A DNA stretch of 53,510 bases, taken from Oscillospiraceae bacterium (GTDB lineage Bacteria > Bacillota > Clostridia > Oscillospirales > Ruminococcaceae). This document shows positions 14,682-23,720 of the stretch, piece by piece (positions within the stretch are counted from its first letter, which is position 1; every line of letters starts with the position of its first letter). The stretch lies in assembly GCA_017436125.1 (NCBI GenBank), contig JAFSDS010000049.1:1-53510 (forward strand), written 5' to 3'. The notes below the pieces were generated by a model that saw nothing but the letters and a program-made list of their open reading frames with translations, was not told the DNA's origin and made no database searches. Both the position numbers and the translations under genes were made by a program.

Positions 14682-15536
14682 TTATAAGCCTATAAATTGA
14701 AGAACGATTCCCGTAAGAACGGAAACGGCAAAAAGAAAACCAACAAGTCGGAGACATTCTATCTTATCAACGTCCGTGCGGAAAAGAACAAGAAGGCCGG
14801 TTCCGGCGCCAACGGAAAGTCCCGCAAGGGCAGAACCGAAGGAAAGGGCGCCTTCCGCATAAAGCTGGGCGATGATAATGGAAGAAGCGCAGTTGGGGAT
14901 AAGGCCAACAAGGCCGGTAACAACGGGCTGAAGAAAACTTTCGGACATCATGAATTTTGCAAAAGCCTCTTCGCCGACGGCATGGATGCAAACCTCAAAA
15001 GCAAGCATCACAACAAAGATAAAAGCAAAAGTTTTTGCGGTATGAAGAACGGTGCTTTTGAAAAGGCCGTGTTCACCTTCGGTATGACAGTGGGAATGTT
15101 CCTCCTCAACAGCCTCGATCTCCTCCTTTGTGATGTTGAAAAGACCAAATCTGTCCACCATAAAGCCCGCGGCTATTGCAAGAACAAGCTTTGAACCGAT
15201 GAGCGGAAGGATCATTTTCGCGCTTTCGGGATTTGAAATGAGAACAGGAATAGCCTCGTCGCTGGTGGAGATGAAAACCGCAAGAAGGGTTCCGGCGGTG
15301 ATTATGCGGTTGGAATAAAGGTTTGCCGCAACAACAGAAAAGCCGCATTGGGGAACGATTCCAAGAAGTGCGCCAACGGCGGAACCTGCTTTTCCGAATT
15401 TTGCAAGCCATGCGGCAAATTTTTCGGAATGGCGGTGTTCAATAAATTCTATTAAAAGATACGCGCCGAAAAGAAAGGGGATAGAAGCGGCGGTATGCTC
15501 GAGGGTATGAAAAAAAAGATGGATAAATTCGTGCAT
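14682..15536 (-). CDS. ArsP_2 family (PF11449) putative metal/arsenic efflux permease
   Basis: A 284-residue membrane protein of the kind annotated as arsenic efflux protein or putative manganese transporter. It has about eight to ten helices in two homologous halves. The halves share a conserved G-x-x-P-x-C core: GIVPQCGFSVVAANLYS (about 59-75) and GLIPNCASSIIIAQLYAEG (about 215-233). The cytoplasmic loop between them is His/Glu-rich (EEEHSHCHTEGEHG, about 144-157), which would suit metal binding. Transport direction and ion are inferred from family naming only. It starts with GAGGTAACAG upstream and has its own promoter. I looked for a yybP-ykoY manganese riboswitch in the leader and did not find one. 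Confidence 0.8.
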   Translation of the reverse strand: MHEFIHLFFHTLEHTAASIPFLFGAYLLIEFIEHRHSEKFAAWLAKFGKAGSAVGALLGIVPQCGFSVVAANLYSNRIITAGTLLAVFISTSDEAIPVLISNPESAKMILPLIGSKLVLAIAAGFMVDRFGLFNITKEEIEAVEEEHSHCHTEGEHGLFKSTVLHTAKTFAFIFVVMLAFEVCIHAVGEEAFAKFMMSESFLQPVVTGLVGLIPNCASSIIIAQLYAEGALSFGSALAGLSVGAGTGLLVLFRTDVDKIECLRLVGFLFAVSVLTGIVLQFIGL

Positions 15537-15571
15537 CTGTTACCTCGCCGGGATTAATTTTTCGAAAACAT

Positions 15572-15601
15572 ATTATATTTTAAAAAACGCCCGTTAGTCA
15601 A
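15572..15601 (-). promoter_or_regulatory. Promoter of the ArsP_2-type permease gene
   Basis: Minus-strand TTGACT (15596-15601) and TATAAT (15572-15577) with an 18-bp spacer. The leader is about 30 bases, too short for a large riboswitch. Confidence 0.7.
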
Positions 15602-15663
15602 TATTTTTTGCAAAAATTTTGTCAATAAAATTTTTATGATGAGTTTGTGATGGAAAAAGAAGA

Positions 15664-15695
15664 CGAAAAAGCGGCGCTTTTTGCGCCGCAATTTT
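15664..15695 (-). terminator. Terminator of pduL
   Basis: The stem GCGGCGC/GCGCCGC (15671-15677, 15683-15689) is followed on the minus strand by a T5 run. Confidence 0.85.
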
Positions 15696-15705
15696 AAAAC
15701 ATAAA

Positions 15706-16281
15706 TCAGATGTTTACGATCTCGCCTTCCTGGCCGCAGATTCCGGCGGCATTTGCTTCGTCGGTATCGATATGCATTGCAAGGGCGGAAGTGGGGGTTA
15801 CGCGAACAAGAACGTCGCCGAAGATAGTGGATCTTTCGGGGGATGCGATCTTAACGCTGACGATCTGTTTATCTTTTACGCCAAGCTCCTCTGCGTCTTT
15901 GGGGAGCATATGGATATGACGCATTGCAACGATGGCGCCTTCGGAAAGTTCAACTTCGCCGCAGGGTCCAACAAGCTTGCAGGGTGCGGAACCGCCAAGG
16001 TCGCCGCTTTCGCGGATGGGAGCGGTGATGCCGATGGAGCGGGCGTCGGTAAGAGAAAGCTCAACCTGGGTCTGGGGTCTGGTGGGTCCAAGAATGGTAA
16101 CACCGGAGATGGTGCGCTTTGGGCCGACTACGTCAACTCTGTCAAAAGTTGCAAACTGACCGGGCTGGGAAAGATCTTTGCGGAATTTAAGTTCATAGCC
16201 TTTGCCGAAAAGGGTTTCAAGATCCGCGGCGGAAAGGTGAACATGACGTGCGGAAGTTTCGATAATAAAAGTTTTGCTCAT
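15706..16281 (-). CDS. pduL: PduL-type phosphate acyltransferase
   Basis: A 191-residue PduL, the phosphotransacetylase type unrelated to Pta, which interconverts acyl-CoA and acyl-phosphate. The zinc-binding and active-site segments are clear: ETSARHVHLSAADLETLFG (about 8-26), IVAMRHIHMLPKDAEELGV (about 116-134) and SALAMHIDTDEANAAGI (about 168-184). It lacks the long N-terminal encapsulation peptide of microcompartment PduL, so it probably works in the cytoplasm making acetyl-phosphate. It is single, with its own promoter (TTGTTT 16338-16343, 17 bp, TATAAT 16315-16320 on the minus strand) and a GGAGGAAAACC ribosome-binding site. Confidence 0.93.
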   Translation of the reverse strand: MSKTFIIETSARHVHLSAADLETLFGKGYELKFRKDLSQPGQFATFDRVDVVGPKRTISGVTILGPTRPQTQVELSLTDARSIGITAPIRESGDLGGSAPCKLVGPCGEVELSEGAIVAMRHIHMLPKDAEELGVKDKQIVSVKIASPERSTIFGDVLVRVTPTSALAMHIDTDEANAAGICGQEGEIVNI

Positions 16282-16314
16282 GGTTTTCCTCCAAAATTTT
16301 ACTTTAACTATGAT

Positions 16315-16343
16315 ATTATAAACTATGTTTCGGCATAAAACAA
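16315..16343 (-). promoter_or_regulatory. pduL promoter
   Basis: Minus-strand TTGTTT, 17 bp, perfect TATAAT. The ATG is 34 bases downstream. Confidence 0.65.
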
Positions 16344-16344
16344 G

Positions 16345-16383
16345 TTAAAACCCCTGTTTTCGCATTGAAAACAGGGGTTTTGT
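16345..16383 (-). terminator. Terminator of the Pro/Glu-spacer lipoprotein gene
   Basis: A 15-bp stem, AAAACCCCTGTTTTC/GAAAACAGGGGTTTT, has a 5-base loop. On the minus strand it follows the lipoprotein gene and sits just upstream of the pduL promoter. Confidence 0.85.
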
Positions 16384-16409
16384 GCAATTATTTTAAAAAA
16401 TCGGAGATA

Positions 16410-17627
16410 TTATCCAAACATTTTTTCAGCAAGCTCCGCAGAGGAAAGAAGGTCGCCATTTTTCATGTCATCAATGGAATTTGCTCCAACGCCGAGGACG
16501 TAGAAATATTCGCTCTGTCCGTCGTTCATAAGAATGCCGTCGGCATAACCGATAAGCCTTACATTTCTGCATTCGGTGGTCCGAAGGTCAAGTTTTTTTG
16601 CAAGGTCGGAAAGTTCCGGTGTTTCCGGCATGATAAACCTTTCGCCGTTATCTTCCGGAAAGCGCATGCCAAAAACATAGACCCCGTCTGTATAGGTGAG
16701 CTCCATGGTGCTTACCTCTCCGTTTTCAAGATAGGATACAAAAAATCTGTCCGTCGGAACAATAAGTTCGGAAAAAGTTTTTCCGTTTTTGATGTCCGCC
16801 TTAAACATCTGATAATCCGATCCGTCGGAGTAATAATATTCGGTCTGATATATGCGGGTAAATTTTTCGGTATCTATTTCACCGGTATAATCGGCTGTAT
16901 CAAAAGCCGCGTTTTCCGGTTCGGTGTAATAGATTTTGCAGAGTTTTTCAAAGGCGGAAATGGTATTTGAAACAATGGGCTCCGGCTCAAGAAATTCAAA
17001 TGCCGGCCATTCTGTATTCTGACCTTCAACGTTATAAACAAAGCTTTTTTCATCACCGGCAAGATGGATTATCAGCCAGCCGCCGTTATAAACCGCCTTC
17101 CAGATTTCATCACCGCTGTTAGTGTATGCGCCAAAACAAAGTCCGCCGCCGGTAGGAGGATTAGGTTCGCTGTTTTCATCAAAAACTCCGGGTTCAAAAC
17201 CGTTTAGAAAGCGAAAAACCGCTTCAACATCTTCGAGGGAGATTTCGCCGTATCTTACTATGTCATGGGCATCCGCAGCTTTAAGCACAGATATTTCCGG
17301 AGAAAAAAGAAGGTTTTTCCAGCGGTCAAAATGGTCCGTAAGTTCATAAACATAGTCGGAAGAAGGGCTTTCGTTTTCGTTCCAGATTTCTATGTTTTTG
17401 ACCGCTGTTCCAAGGATGTGTGAAACATCGGGTATTTCTTCCGGTTTTTCTTCGGGAACTTCATCAGGAATATTTTCAGGAGTTTCTTCCGGAACAGTTT
17501 CCGGGATATCTTCCGGTTCTGAAGCGGTTGGAATATCGCTGTTATCTTTTGCGGGCAAATCCTTTTCACAGGAGCAGAAAACAAAAATCATCAAAGCCGC
17601 CAAAAGAAAAAATATGGTCTTTTTCAT
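16410..17627 (-). CDS. Lipoprotein with Pro/Glu-rich spacer, unknown function
   Basis: A 405-residue exported protein. The signal peptide MKKTIFFLLAALMIFVFCSC ends in a lipobox with the lipidated Cys near residue 20. It is followed by a repetitive Pro/Glu spacer (EDIPETVPEETPENIPDEVPEEKPEEIPD, about 34-62) that would hold the body off the membrane or within the wall. The remaining 340 residues form an unrecognised domain rich in Tyr, Asp and Glu. I start it at the ATG at 17627 after AGGGGGC. It is divergent from the two duplicated lipoproteins and shares the intergenic region with them, but its sequence is not obviously related. Confidence 0.72.
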   Translation of the reverse strand: MKKTIFFLLAALMIFVFCSCEKDLPAKDNSDIPTASEPEDIPETVPEETPENIPDEVPEEKPEEIPDVSHILGTAVKNIEIWNENESPSSDYVYELTDHFDRWKNLLFSPEISVLKAADAHDIVRYGEISLEDVEAVFRFLNGFEPGVFDENSEPNPPTGGGLCFGAYTNSGDEIWKAVYNGGWLIIHLAGDEKSFVYNVEGQNTEWPAFEFLEPEPIVSNTISAFEKLCKIYYTEPENAAFDTADYTGEIDTEKFTRIYQTEYYYSDGSDYQMFKADIKNGKTFSELIVPTDRFFVSYLENGEVSTMELTYTDGVYVFGMRFPEDNGERFIMPETPELSDLAKKLDLRTTECRNVRLIGYADGILMNDGQSEYFYVLGVGANSIDDMKNGDLLSSAELAEKMFG

Positions 17628-17738
17628 AAAAAAGCCCCCTTTTATTTTATCCTTCTGTAATAATAGTGTGATTTTTTTCTTCTTTTTGTTGCGTTTAAAA
17701 GAAAAATATTCCATTTTTAACTATTGCGTAAGTAATAG

Positions 17739-17767
17739 TTGACAAATTGCTTTTACAAATGTAAAAT
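17739..17767 (+). promoter_or_regulatory. Promoter of the paired lipoprotein operon
   Basis: A perfect TTGACA (17739-17744), 17 bp and TAAAAT (17762-17767). A leader of about 90 bases precedes the ATG at 17866. Confidence 0.75.
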
Positions 17768-17865
17768 ACAGATAAGTTAGACGTTTGTAAAAAATTATGG
17801 CGAAACATTTTTTTGTTTTTTTACACTTTATATATGAAAGCATTTTTCAAAAAGAGGTGACATAA

Positions 17866-19503
17866 ATGAAAAAAATAATTGCGTTTTCTGCGGCGGTCAT
17901 AATGCTTTTATCCTTCACCGCCTGTGAGGAGAAACCGCACGTACTGTCGGAGGATATTTCCGATTTGGAGGTTTCCGAACCGGAAAAACCGGATAAGGAC
18001 GCTCTTTATGAGGAAATAATACTCAATTTTGGCGCAAGAAAAGATGAGGATGAAAAATACAGGGTCGAAGGCGATTTTAGTTTTTACCGCAGTGAAAGCG
18101 GCTATGAAAACTTCCATAATTTCGGTATGGACGATGATGTTCTTTACGGAATAGGAAGTATGCTGGGCGAAGAAGAGCTAAAGGAATTTACTGTGGGCAA
18201 CGGAAAAATCGAAGCTTTTCCCGGTGATATTTTTGAAGAAACCGCATACAGATATTTCGGGATCTCCGCAAAAGCGCTTAGGAATACCATTCATTATTGC
18301 GAAGAAAACGGCGAAGGATGCTATTATCCTTTCGGTATGGTCTATAATGAGGAAGACCCGGAAATTATCGTTGAAAATATTATCGAAAACGAAGATGCCA
18401 TAACTTTTTATTTGAACATTGATTATAAAAACAACGCGAATGATGCTTTTGCTGTACTTTCAGTAAAACTACTGCCGGACGGCGGATATAATTATGTAAG
18501 CTATTCCGTGGAAAAAACAGGTGAACCGGAGCAGGAAGAAACGGATTCCATGACTTTTAAGCTCGGTTCAAAGGGCGAAACGGTTGAGCTTTCTCCCAAT
18601 GACAGTCTTGGTGAATGGGTTTTGATAAAGCTTGATGTTGATTATTATTCCGAAGCGAATATGACGGATTCCCTGGATGCGGAATTTTCCGGAAATGTTG
18701 AACTTAAAGGCCATATCGAGCGCAACGTGATGTCCGAGTATGCCTATGATTTTGTAATAGACAAAAGTGAATATGACAGAATGCCATGGCTCGTTTCGGA
18801 TGAATTTAAGGCGTTTCGCGGACGTTTTATAATGGATATCCCGGAAGGGCTTGAAAATACCCCAAATCTCGACTGGGACGAAGTTCTTCCTTGTAAGATA
18901 ACGATAGTCAATTACAGAATAAGCTGCGCATATACAGAAACAGCGGATACTGCCGATGTTATAAAAATCGAACCTCTTTCAGAAGAGATGCCGGCGCTTT
19001 ATGAAGATATGATCCTTAATTTCGGAGCGGAATATAATCATGAAGGAAAACTTTCCGTCAAAAAAGGGCTGAGCCTTTATAATAACCGCGAAGGATATAT
19101 GGATTGTTCTCTTATGGGAATGGGTTCCTATTATTCCTGGGTGATGTCAAGAACTTCCACAGAGGACAGAATCGAGGTCGAACTTCCCGGTTTTGCCGTA
19201 AAAGTTTATGCCTATGATGCGGAATTCTTTGAAAAAATGGTGTTTGAATATTTCGGAACATCGGCGGAATATCTTCGCAAATCGGAATATTATTATCCAA
19301 ACCAGAATTGCTATTTTATTGACGGCCACGGAGGAATCGGCGATACAACATATATCACCTATCTTTTTGCGGAAGAAAAGGACGACCGGGTGATAATTTA
19401 TCTAAGTCTTTATGACAGTTATTACGGCGCAGGAAAGTATGCCCTTACGGTAAAACTTTTGCCCGATGGCGGATATAATTATATAAGCTATTTGCCGGAA
19501 TAA
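17866..19503 (+). CDS. Lipoprotein with two copies of an unknown ~170-residue domain
   Basis: A 545-residue lipoprotein (lipid Cys20 after MLLSFTAC). Two homologous domains occupy about residues 46-215 and 377-545. Each opens with ALYE-(E/D)-(I/M)-ILNFGA, has a middle (T/M)-x-(Y/F)-x-YFG-x-SA-x-x-LR block and closes with VKLLPDGGYNY-(V/I)-SY. Between them, residues 216-376 form a different beta-rich segment. The same domain occurs once in the next gene. I do not recognise the family. The ATG follows AAAGAGGTGACATAA. The net negative charge is high, so a cell-surface, cation-rich or peptide-binding role is possible but unproven. Confidence 0.72.
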   Translation: MKKIIAFSAAVIMLLSFTACEEKPHVLSEDISDLEVSEPEKPDKDALYEEIILNFGARKDEDEKYRVEGDFSFYRSESGYENFHNFGMDDDVLYGIGSMLGEEELKEFTVGNGKIEAFPGDIFEETAYRYFGISAKALRNTIHYCEENGEGCYYPFGMVYNEEDPEIIVENIIENEDAITFYLNIDYKNNANDAFAVLSVKLLPDGGYNYVSYSVEKTGEPEQEETDSMTFKLGSKGETVELSPNDSLGEWVLIKLDVDYYSEANMTDSLDAEFSGNVELKGHIERNVMSEYAYDFVIDKSEYDRMPWLVSDEFKAFRGRFIMDIPEGLENTPNLDWDEVLPCKITIVNYRISCAYTETADTADVIKIEPLSEEMPALYEDMILNFGAEYNHEGKLSVKKGLSLYNNREGYMDCSLMGMGSYYSWVMSRTSTEDRIEVELPGFAVKVYAYDAEFFEKMVFEYFGTSAEYLRKSEYYYPNQNCYFIDGHGGIGDTTYITYLFAEEKDDRVIIYLSLYDSYYGAGKYALTVKLLPDGGYNYISYLPE

Positions 19504-19515
19504 GGAGATGATTTT

Positions 19516-20211
19516 ATGAAGAAAATTTTTGCGCTTTTGCTTGCATTTGTTATGATTTTTTCTTTTGCCGCCTGCGGCAAAGAAGAACCGCAGAACGAAA
19601 ATCCAAAAAACGAAGTTCTTGAAAACGACGGCGAACTTATAGATATTGAACCAAATGAAGAAGAGGAGCCTAAACAGACAAAAGAGGAAATTTATGAGGA
19701 GATGCTTCTAAACTTCGGGGCAAAAAAAGACGGCGGAAAAATAAGGGTAAATAAAACGGTAAGCCTTTATAATATGACGGATGGATTTGAGGACGGAACA
19801 AAGCTTGATGAAAATGATTATTTTTGCTGGGCAATGTTCTATTTTAAACGTGAATACGATTATGAAAAGCAAAGGGAACTCTTTACAGGAGCGGGCGAAA
19901 ATAACGGCTGGGCATATCCTTCGGAATATTACGAACCGGCGATTTATAAATATTTCGGAGTTCCGAAAGAAGTACTCCGTGGGGGCGAACTTTATAATGC
20001 CGAAAATGATTATTATCACATCGGCGCAGGCGGCGGGGTTGGAATTTCCCCGGCAGTTATAGTCAACAGCATTGACGAAACAGATGAGAATGTTGTTTTC
20101 CATATTACCATAGATTCTGAAACTGAAGGTTTTGAAAACTATAATATGGCCCTTACGGTAAAACTTTTGCCCGATGGCGGATATAACTATGTAAGCTATC
20201 TTCCTGAATAA
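19516..20211 (+). CDS. Lipoprotein with one copy of the same unknown domain
   Basis: A 231-residue lipoprotein (lipid Cys20 after FSFAAC). An acidic spacer (about residues 21-58) is followed by a single copy of the domain found twice in the preceding gene: EEIYEEMLLNFGAKK, then PAIYKYFGVPKEVLRGGELY, closing with ALTVKLLPDGGYNYVSYLPE. The last codons of both genes are nearly identical at DNA level, which points to recent duplication or gene conversion. It lies 12 bases after the larger gene with its own AAGGAGATG site, so the two form an operon that ends at a strong terminator. Confidence 0.72.
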   Translation: MKKIFALLLAFVMIFSFAACGKEEPQNENPKNEVLENDGELIDIEPNEEEEPKQTKEEIYEEMLLNFGAKKDGGKIRVNKTVSLYNMTDGFEDGTKLDENDYFCWAMFYFKREYDYEKQRELFTGAGENNGWAYPSEYYEPAIYKYFGVPKEVLRGGELYNAENDYYHIGAGGGVGISPAVIVNSIDETDENVVFHITIDSETEGFENYNMALTVKLLPDGGYNYVSYLPE

Positions 20212-20226
20212 ATCATCCCTCCCAAC

Positions 20227-20266
20227 ACAAAACCCCGTGCTCAAATTTTGAGCACGGGGTTTTGTC
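20227..20266. terminator. Bidirectional terminator between lipoprotein operon and pncB
   Basis: A long perfect stem, AAAACCCCGTGCTCAAA with its complement (20229-20262), is flanked by A- and T-runs. Confidence 0.92.
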
Positions 20267-20273
20267 ATATGGG

Positions 20274-21731
20274 TCATGCCCATTCGCTGTTCATTTCTGT
20301 AAGCATATCGTTGCGGATATTCCAAAGTTTTGGAGAAAGGTCAACGTAATATTTATGGGGATATTCAAAACGCTTGACTTCGTCCCAAAGGGTGTCGATC
20401 TGCTCCATGCAGTATTTTTTGATTTCCTGAATGGAGGGGGATTCGTAAACGCATTCGCCGTTTACGAAAATCGGAACAAGCATCTTTTTGGCAACAACAT
20501 TGGTAAGGGTCTTTTTCTTCCAGGTTGCTTCCGGATGGAAAATCTCGATAGGTTCGTCGGTGTTGGGTTCTTCCTCATTGAAAAGAGTGATGTAGTCCGC
20601 AACAGCCTTTCCGTTTTCTTTTGAATAGAAGCGATAGAAGGTCTTAAAATCCGGAATGGTTATCTTTCCTACGGATTCGCTTATTTTGATAACAGGTTTA
20701 AGTTCTCCGTCGCGCTCAACAGCAGCAAGCTTATAAACACAGCCGAAAACCGGATCGCTTTTTGCGGTGATAAGATTTTCGCCAACGCCAAAGCTGTTGA
20801 TAGAGGCGCCCTGAAGAATAAGGTCGCGGATGATATATTCATCAAGGGAGTTGGAGGCAACGATATTGCAGTCCGGATAGCCGGCCTCGTCCAGCATTTT
20901 TCTTGCCTTGACGGAAAGATAGGCGATGTCGCCGGAGTCGATACGGATGCCCTTGGGACGGATGCCTTTGGGTTTAAGGACTTCGTCGAATACTTTTATT
21001 GCATTAGGAACACCGGATTTGAGCACGTTATAGGTATCAACAAGAAGGGTGCAGTTATCGGGATAGGTTTCCGCGTATGCTTTGAATGCATCGTATTCGG
21101 AACCCATAAGCTGTACCCAGCTGTGGGCCATGGTGCCTACTGCGGGAACGCCGTAATCACGGTCGGTCATGGCGCAGGCAGTTGCGGAAGCGCCGCCGAT
21201 ATATGCCGCTCTTGCACCAAGAACAGCCGCATCGGCGTTCTGTGCTCTTCTTGAACCGAATTCCATAACCGGTCTGCCCTGGGCGGCGCGGACTATTCTG
21301 TTGGCCTTGGTAGCAATAAGGCTCTGGTGGTTTGCAATAAGAAGAGTAACGGTTTCAACAAACTGTGCCTGAATAGCAGGGCCTTTTATTACAATGATAG
21401 GCTCCCTTGGGAAAATCGGTGTTCCTTCCGGAACGCTCCAAACGTCGCATTTGAATTCAAAATGGCGGAGATAATCAAGAAAAGTTTCGGAAAAGCATTT
21501 CTTCTTGCGGAGATATTCAATATCTTCTTCGGTGAAAGAAAGGTTTTTCATATAGTCAATAAGCTGTTCAAGTCCTGCAAAAATTGCAAAACCGCCGTTA
21601 TCCGGGATGGTTCTGAAGAAAACATCAAAAACCGCAACAGTATCGCCCATGCCCTTTTCAAGATATCCGTTCATCATGGTAAGCTCATAAAAATCGGTGA
21701 GCATGCTGAGATTTCTTTCATCACGTTTCAA
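20274..21731 (-). CDS. pncB: Nicotinate phosphoribosyltransferase
   Basis: A 485-residue enzyme converting nicotinate plus PRPP (with ATP) to nicotinate mononucleotide in NAD salvage. Recognisable parts are MLTDFYELTMMNGY at the N-terminus, FGSRRAQ, the SATACAMTDRDYGVPAVGTMAHSW region containing the phosphorylated active-site histidine, GIRIDSGDIAYLS and SFGVGENLITAKSDPVFGCVYKL. The start is best placed at the TTG at 21731. A GTG three codons upstream overlaps the AAAGGAGTG ribosome-binding site itself, while the TTG sits 8 bases after AAGGAG. The gene is transcribed alone, divergently from the serine hydrolase. Confidence 0.95.
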   Translation of the reverse strand: MKRDERNLSMLTDFYELTMMNGYLEKGMGDTVAVFDVFFRTIPDNGGFAIFAGLEQLIDYMKNLSFTEEDIEYLRKKKCFSETFLDYLRHFEFKCDVWSVPEGTPIFPREPIIVIKGPAIQAQFVETVTLLIANHQSLIATKANRIVRAAQGRPVMEFGSRRAQNADAAVLGARAAYIGGASATACAMTDRDYGVPAVGTMAHSWVQLMGSEYDAFKAYAETYPDNCTLLVDTYNVLKSGVPNAIKVFDEVLKPKGIRPKGIRIDSGDIAYLSVKARKMLDEAGYPDCNIVASNSLDEYIIRDLILQGASINSFGVGENLITAKSDPVFGCVYKLAAVERDGELKPVIKISESVGKITIPDFKTFYRFYSKENGKAVADYITLFNEEEPNTDEPIEIFHPEATWKKKTLTNVVAKKMLVPIFVNGECVYESPSIQEIKKYCMEQIDTLWDEVKRFEYPHKYYVDLSPKLWNIRNDMLTEMNSEWA

Positions 21732-21786
21732 AATATTCACTCCTTTTGCCCTTTTTTTAAAGAGCGGATTTTTTTATCCATCTTTA

Positions 21787-21815
21787 ATATTACCACTAAT
21801 TTTTATAATTTTCAA
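21787..21815 (-). promoter_or_regulatory. pncB promoter
   Basis: Minus-strand TTGAAA (21810-21815), 17 bp, TAATAT (21787-21792). Confidence 0.5.
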
Positions 21816-21838
21816 TGAAACATTTTCACAGAAAACTA

Positions 21839-21867
21839 TTGAAATCAATTTTAAATTGAATTATTCT
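21839..21867 (+). promoter_or_regulatory. Promoter of the serine hydrolase gene
   Basis: TTGAAA (21839-21844), 17 bp, TATTCT (21862-21867). A palindrome TCAATTTTAAATTGA lies in the spacer. Confidence 0.5.
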
Positions 21868-21906
21868 TGAAAACAGAAACAGATTTAAAAGCGAGGTTCA
21901 GGTTTT

Positions 21907-22893
21907 ATGAACAAAGAAGTACTTCATGATTTCATTGAAAAACAGCAGCCTAATATCTGCCAGGTTTCTGCAATTAAGCACGGCAAATTTGTTTATTCCG
22001 ATTGCTGGAACGGTTATGAAAAGGAAGACTGCACCCATATTATGTCCGCAACAAAAAGCATAATGGCTTTGCTTGTCGGAATTGCCGTCGATAAAAGGCA
22101 AATCGGAAGTGTTGACGACAAAGTTCTCGATTATTTTCCGGATTATAAAGTCAAACGCGGCGAAAAAACCATTTATGATGTTACGATAAAACACCTGCTG
22201 ACCATGAGAGCGCCTTATAAGGGCAAAGGAGACCCCTGGTCGAAGGTCTGTTCAAGCGAAAACTGGACCTTTTCATCCCTTGATTTCCTTGGCGGCAGAA
22301 AAGGCATTACCGATGAATTTGATTACAGAACAGTCTGTCTTCATATTCTTTCCGGAATTTTATACAGAGCAACAAATATGAAAACCGTTGACTTTGCAAA
22401 TGAATTCCTTTTTAAACCGCTTGGAATAAAAACTTATACAAATTACTATGCAAAAAGCGCGGAAGAACATGTTCAGTTCACCGTTGGAAAAACACCGAAA
22501 GAAAACATCTGGTTTGCAGACCCAAAAGGACTTGGAACTCCCGGATACGGACTTTGCATGTCGGCGGAAGATATGGCAAAAATTGGTCTGCTTTGTCTTA
22601 ACAAAGGTTTTTATGACGGAAAACAAATTGTTTCTCCGGAATGGATAGAAGAGATGACAAAACCCAGAACCGTTGAAAGCAAATATTTCCGCGGAATGGA
22701 TTACGGTTATCTTTGGTGGATAATTGATAGAGAAAAAGGCATTTATGCCGCCATCGGAAACAGCGGAAATGTTATTTATGTCAACCCAGAAAAGGATACC
22801 GTAATCGCCGTTTCTTCATATTTTAAGCCGACTATTTTTGACAGGGTCGATTTCATAATGGAATATATTGAACCTTTTATTGATGAAATATAA
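21907..22893 (+). CDS. Serine hydrolase, beta-lactamase class C fold
   Basis: A 328-residue member of the class C beta-lactamase/penicillin-binding-protein-like family without a signal peptide. The S-x-x-K nucleophile motif is SATKSIM (about residues 55-61). The KTG-equivalent is probably GNSGN near residue 285. In the second motif the usual Y-x-N appears as Y-R-T (FDYRTVCLHILSG), as in many esterase-like relatives. It is probably an intracellular esterase or peptidase rather than an antibiotic-resistance enzyme. It stands alone with its own promoter and terminator. Confidence 0.85.
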   Translation: MNKEVLHDFIEKQQPNICQVSAIKHGKFVYSDCWNGYEKEDCTHIMSATKSIMALLVGIAVDKRQIGSVDDKVLDYFPDYKVKRGEKTIYDVTIKHLLTMRAPYKGKGDPWSKVCSSENWTFSSLDFLGGRKGITDEFDYRTVCLHILSGILYRATNMKTVDFANEFLFKPLGIKTYTNYYAKSAEEHVQFTVGKTPKENIWFADPKGLGTPGYGLCMSAEDMAKIGLLCLNKGFYDGKQIVSPEWIEEMTKPRTVESKYFRGMDYGYLWWIIDREKGIYAAIGNSGNVIYVNPEKDTVIAVSSYFKPTIFDRVDFIMEYIEPFIDEI

Positions 22894-22895
22894 AA

Positions 22896-22930
22896 AAATA
22901 AAGGAGGCCTTTTTCAGCCTCCTTTTTACT
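22896..22930. terminator. Bidirectional terminator
   Basis: The stem AAAGGAGGC/GCCTCCTTT with an 8-base loop lies between the converging hydrolase and ABC ATPase genes. Confidence 0.85.
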
Positions 22931-22932
22931 TT

Positions 22933-23718
22933 TTATATGGTGGCGATGCCGCCGATAAATTCTTTTACCCTTTGATTTTTAGGGTTTTCAAAAATGTCTT
23001 CGGGCGTTCCTTCTTCAAGGATTTTGCCTTCATCCATAAATATGATTTTGTTTGCAACGTCCTTTGCAAAGCTCATTTCGTGGGTAACGACTATCATGGT
23101 CATCTTGCTTTCCGCAAGAGATTTTATAACCTTAAGAACTTCTGCGGTAAGCTCCGGGTCAAGGGCGGAGGTGGGTTCATCAAAGCAAAGGATGTCCGGT
23201 TTAAGGGCAAGGGCTCTTGCGATGGCGACCCTTTGCTGCTGACCGCCGGAAAGCTGATGGGGATAATAATCAAGCTTATCCGAAAGGCCGACATCGTCAA
23301 GAAGCTTTTTTGCTTCCGCTTCTATTTCTGCTTTTATCTGCTTTTTGTTTTTTCTGTAATCCGGACGCTCTTTTTCAAGAAGCTCCTTTGCAAGCATCAC
23401 GTTTCCGAGAACGGTATATTGGGGAAAAAGGTTAAAGTTCTGAAAAACAAGGCCGAAATGGAGGCGTTTTTTGCGGATATTCTCTTCGCTTGTGCTCTGC
23501 TTTTTTTCTGCATCAAAAAGGGTTTCGCCGTTAACTATGATTTCGCCGGCGTCGGGAGTTTCGAGAAAATTTATGCAGCGCAAAAGAGTGGTTTTTCCGT
23601 TTCCGGAAGAACCGATCACCGCCATAACGTCGCCTTTTTCGATGGAAAAATCAATGCCTTTGAGAACTTCAAGTTCTCCGAAATTCTTTTTTAAATTTTT
23701 AACTTCAAGTATAGCCAT
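22933..23718 (-). CDS. Polar amino-acid ABC transporter ATPase (GlnQ-like)
   Basis: A 261-residue ATPase with Walker [11 protein letters not shown] (about 35-44), Q-loop [18 protein letters not shown], signature [15 protein letters not shown], Walker [15 protein letters not shown], switch VVTHEM and a C-terminus ending [13 protein letters not shown]. This is the GlnQ/HisP/ArtP type. The usual 240 residues are extended by a charged insertion around 110-135 ([27 protein letters not shown]). It is the last gene of the binding protein-permease-ATPase operon, 2 bases after the permease stop. Confidence 0.92.
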   Translation of the reverse strand: MAILEVKNLKKNFGELEVLKGIDFSIEKGDVMAVIGSSGNGKTTLLRCINFLETPDAGEIIVNGETLFDAEKKQSTSEENIRKKRLHFGLVFQNFNLFPQYTVLGNVMLAKELLEKERPDYRKNKKQIKAEIEAEAKKLLDDVGLSDKLDYYPHQLSGGQQQRVAIARALALKPDILCFDEPTSALDPELTAEVLKVIKSLAESKMTMIVVTHEMSFAKDVANKIIFMDEGKILEEGTPEDIFENPKNQRVKEFIGGIATI

Positions 23719-23720
23719 AT

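Noticed and set aside
14682..15705. yybP-ykoY manganese riboswitch before the ArsP_2-type permease
   Set aside because: The promoter leaves only about 30 bases of leader, too short, and no matching stem was seen.
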